A stretch of 14,208 nt of DNA from NCBI GenBank assembly GCA_019234035.1, contig JAFALX010000270.1, forward strand, positions 1 to 14,208. Reading direction: 5' to 3'. This document shows positions 12,935 through 14,208 of the stretch, in pieces. The stretch is from Candidatus Dormiibacterota bacterium. Lineage in GTDB: Bacteria; Chloroflexota; Dormibacteria; Aeolococcales; Aeolococcaceae. The notes beneath the pieces were generated by a model. That model was not told the origin of the DNA. It ran no database searches and was given only the letters and a program-made list of their open reading frames with translations. Each line of letters begins with the position of its first letter. Position 1 is the first letter of the stretch. Made by a program: the position numbers and the translations under genes.

Positions 12935-13816
12935 TCAGTAGTCCTGCAGGTAATCCGCGTTGTCGCCGAACGACTCGGGCTCGAAGCCGAAGGCGGCGGA
13001 CACGGAGTCGAGTCGTGTGATGTTGTTGACCGGCAGCATGCGCAGCTGATCGAGGGTGAGGGGCGGGTTGGGCAGCACCGTCTGCATCAGGAAGGCGAGC
13101 GGCACCATCGCGGGAACCGGGGCGTGCACGGTGAAGCGATGCGCCCCGATCGCCGCCTTGATGATGCCGACGATGTCGTTGTACGAGAGGTGCTCGGGGC
13201 CGCCGATCGTGTGCACGCGATGGCTCGGCCCGCGCTGCAAGGCGACGAGCACACACTGCGCCACGTCATCGATCGAAATGGGCTGAAACAACGTCGAGCC
13301 GTCGCCCGCGATGACGGTGACCGGGGTGAGTCGGATCACGCGCGCGAGCAGCGTGAAGAACCCGTCGCCGGGACCGAAGATGAGGCTCGGGCGCAGGACG
13401 GTGAACGGCACACCGCTTCCGACCACCGCCTCTTCGCCGGCCCACTTCGTCTGCAGGTAGGGAAACGCAGGATTGGGATCGGCGCCGTTGGCGCTCTGAT
13501 GAATGAGGTGCGGCACACCGGCGGTGCGTGCCGCCTCGGCGACGTGCTCGGTGCCGACCCGGTTGACGAGGTCGAACGTCGCCGAGCCGTGCTCGCGAAT
13601 GATCGCGACCAGGTTGATGACGGCGTCACAGCCGGCGAACGACTCGGCGAGGTTCGCCGAGTCGGTGACGTCGGCGCGAACGAACTTCACGCTCTTCGGC
13701 AGCAGGCGCGCACGCGTGCCGCGTGCGATGGCCACGACGTCGTGGCCCGCCTTGGCGAGCGCGCGGACCGTGTGCATGCCCACGAACCCCGTGCCGCCCG
13801 TCACCGCAACCCGCAC
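12935..13816 (-). CDS. NAD(P)-binding epimerase/dehydratase-type protein (NDUFA9-like extended SDR)
   Basis: A 293-residue Rossmann-fold protein of the atypical or extended short-chain dehydrogenase group. It opens with RVAVTGGTGFVG, giving the nucleotide motif G7-x2-G10-x2-G13. It has D49 in the RADVTD segment, LVAI (69-72), the serine of HQSANG (S108), Y120-x3-K124 and LRPSLIFGPGDGF (141-153). This layout resembles the complex I NDUFA9/NAD-dependent epimerase group, whose bacterial members mostly lack a known substrate. The GTG at 13816 was chosen because AGGAGG lies 7 nt upstream. A GTG at 13834 would put the ribosome site inside the gene and add six residues before the usual N-terminus. 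It is the first gene of a two-gene unit with RidA and divergent from the SOS-type gene on the right. Confidence 0.88.
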   Translation of the reverse strand: MRVAVTGGTGFVGMHTVRALAKAGHDVVAIARGTRARLLPKSVKFVRADVTDSANLAESFAGCDAVINLVAIIREHGSATFDLVNRVGTEHVAEAARTAGVPHLIHQSANGADPNPAFPYLQTKWAGEEAVVGSGVPFTVLRPSLIFGPGDGFFTLLARVIRLTPVTVIAGDGSTLFQPISIDDVAQCVLVALQRGPSHRVHTIGGPEHLSYNDIVGIIKAAIGAHRFTVHAPVPAMVPLAFLMQTVLPNPPLTLDQLRMLPVNNITRLDSVSAAFGFEPESFGDNADYLQDY

Positions 13817-13823
13817 GCCGTGT

Positions 13824-13829
13824 CCTCCT
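13824..13829 (-). promoter_or_regulatory. Ribosome-binding site that fixes the epimerase start
   Basis: AGGAGG on the minus strand, 7 nt before the GTG at 13816, selects this start over the GTG at 13834. Confidence 0.8.
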
Positions 13830-13865
13830 GACACCCCCGCACACCGACCGGCAGCGAAGCCTGAG

Positions 13866-13877
13866 GCCTTGCAAGGC
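13866..13877. promoter_or_regulatory. Perfect 12-bp palindrome over the -35 element
   Basis: GCCTTGCAAGGC is self-complementary. It covers the -35 hexamer TTGCAA and overlaps the first two bases of the LexA box. It may be a second operator or a chance effect of the TTGCAA core. Confidence 0.3.
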
Positions 13878-13897
13878 GAACATGCGTTCGCTATACT
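13869..13897 (+). promoter_or_regulatory. Promoter of the RecA/ImuA-like gene
   Basis: TTGCAA (13869-13874) and TATACT (13892-13897) are separated by exactly 17 nt. The expected start is near 13904, giving a leader of about 58 nt to the ATG at 13962. The spacer is filled by the LexA box. Confidence 0.75.
13876..13891. promoter_or_regulatory. LexA (SOS) box, Gram-positive type
   Basis: GCGAAC (13876-13881), four bases, and GTTCGC (13886-13891) form perfect 6-bp arms matching the CGAAC-N4-GTTCG box bound by LexA/DinR in Bacillus and actinobacteria. It sits exactly between the -35 and -10 elements, a position where the bound repressor would block RNA polymerase. This predicts induction by DNA damage. 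Confidence 0.82.
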
Positions 13898-13961
13898 GAG
13901 GTTCCTGCCTCGGCGTTCCTGCTCCCCGTCCCGATGAGGCGCGAGCTTCCACGGAGGAGCG

Positions 13962-14208
13962 ATGACCGGAGAGCGATCTCCCGATTCTCTTGATGCTGCG
14001 CTGGCGACCCTGAAGCGTCGCTACGGGCCCAAGGCACTGCGTCGCGGCAACGCGGCCGAGGCGGCGGCGGTGTGGCCCACCGGCGTCCCCGCGATCGACG
14101 ACGTCCTCGCCCCTGGCGGCCTGCCCCGTGGCCGGCTCACCGTGCTGGCAGCGGGCACAAGAGGCGGCCCCTCGGGGCGGCTCACCCTCCTGCAGTCGCT
14201 CGCCGCCC
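13962..14208 (+). CDS. RecA/ImuA-like protein, N-terminal part (runs off the right edge)
   Basis: The visible 82 residues begin MTGERSPDSLDAALATLKRR. They include W38-P-T-G-V-P-A-I-D-D-V-L, then GGLPRGRLTVLAAG and a glycine-rich loop (GTRGGPSGRLTLL). The order S/TG-I/V-P-A-L/I-D, GGLPRGRL, P-loop is that of the RecA/ImuA family. In the P-loop the usual G-K-T/S is G-R-L, so the nucleotide-binding lysine is missing. GGAGG lies 4 nt before the ATG. The LexA-controlled promoter and the altered P-loop fit an ImuA-type accessory protein of an inducible mutagenesis cassette (ImuA, ImuB, DnaE2) better than a classical RecA. The partner genes would lie beyond the window, so this is inference. Confidence 0.75.
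   Translation, partial: MTGERSPDSLDAALATLKRRYGPKALRRGNAAEAAAVWPTGVPAIDDVLAPGGLPRGRLTVLAAGTRGGPSGRLTLLQSLAA

Noticed and set aside
12860..13831. A 323-codon plus-strand open frame opposite the epimerase-type gene
   Set aside because: It has the same antisense GC artefact, with repetitive Arg/His/Asp composition and no motif, while the minus strand encodes a clear Rossmann protein.

Overview
The window looks like chromosomal DNA from a high-GC, Gram-positive-type soil bacterium, either an actinobacterium (for example a Thermoleophilia-like lineage) or a deep-branching relative such as Dormibacterota/Chloroflexota. This is inferred from four things: the very high GC content with many GTG starts; a DUF6777 protein, a family known mainly from actinobacteria; a Gram-positive-type LexA box (GAAC-N4-GTTC); and a regulator gene that appears to be transcribed without a leader. 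The lineage cannot be fixed from this sequence alone.

Layout. Positions 1-1575 (minus strand) hold the N-terminal end of an IS630-type transposase cut by the window edge, then a DinB/YfiT-fold protein and a fumarylacetoacetate hydrolase-family protein whose genes overlap by 4 bp. A tRNA-Ser(GCT) follows on the plus strand (1635-1727). Positions 1990-5660 (plus) carry three envelope or secreted proteins of unknown role: a DUF6777 protein, a five-helix membrane protein with a proline-rich spacer, and a probable secreted or lipid-anchored protein. Positions 5724-10996 (minus) carry a protein made of three 67-residue repeats, a class I/II aminotransferase, homogentisate 1,2-dioxygenase, a 253-bp spacer with a large inverted repeat, 4-hydroxyphenylpyruvate dioxygenase, and a haem-oxygenase-like diiron protein translationally coupled to it. 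An Lrp/AsnC regulator is transcribed divergently (11119-11622) from a compact divergent promoter built around a palindrome. After it come a zinc-ribbon membrane protein (plus), a RidA-family/NAD-dependent epimerase pair (minus), and at the right edge the start of a RecA/ImuA-like gene whose promoter carries a LexA box between its -35 and -10 elements.

How the genes fit together. The main theme is tyrosine degradation through homogentisate: aminotransferase (tyrosine to 4-hydroxyphenylpyruvate, substrate inferred), HPPD (to homogentisate), HmgA (to maleylacetoacetate) and an FAH-family hydrolase (final cleavage), with an AsnC-type regulator beside it. No glutathione-S-transferase-type maleylacetoacetate isomerase is present. 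The DinB-fold protein coupled to the FAH gene is a candidate for that step, because the mycothiol-dependent maleylpyruvate isomerase of actinobacteria has the same fold. The second unexplained part is the diiron-oxygenase-like protein coupled to HPPD and placed first in its operon. The right end belongs to an unrelated SOS (DNA damage) unit.
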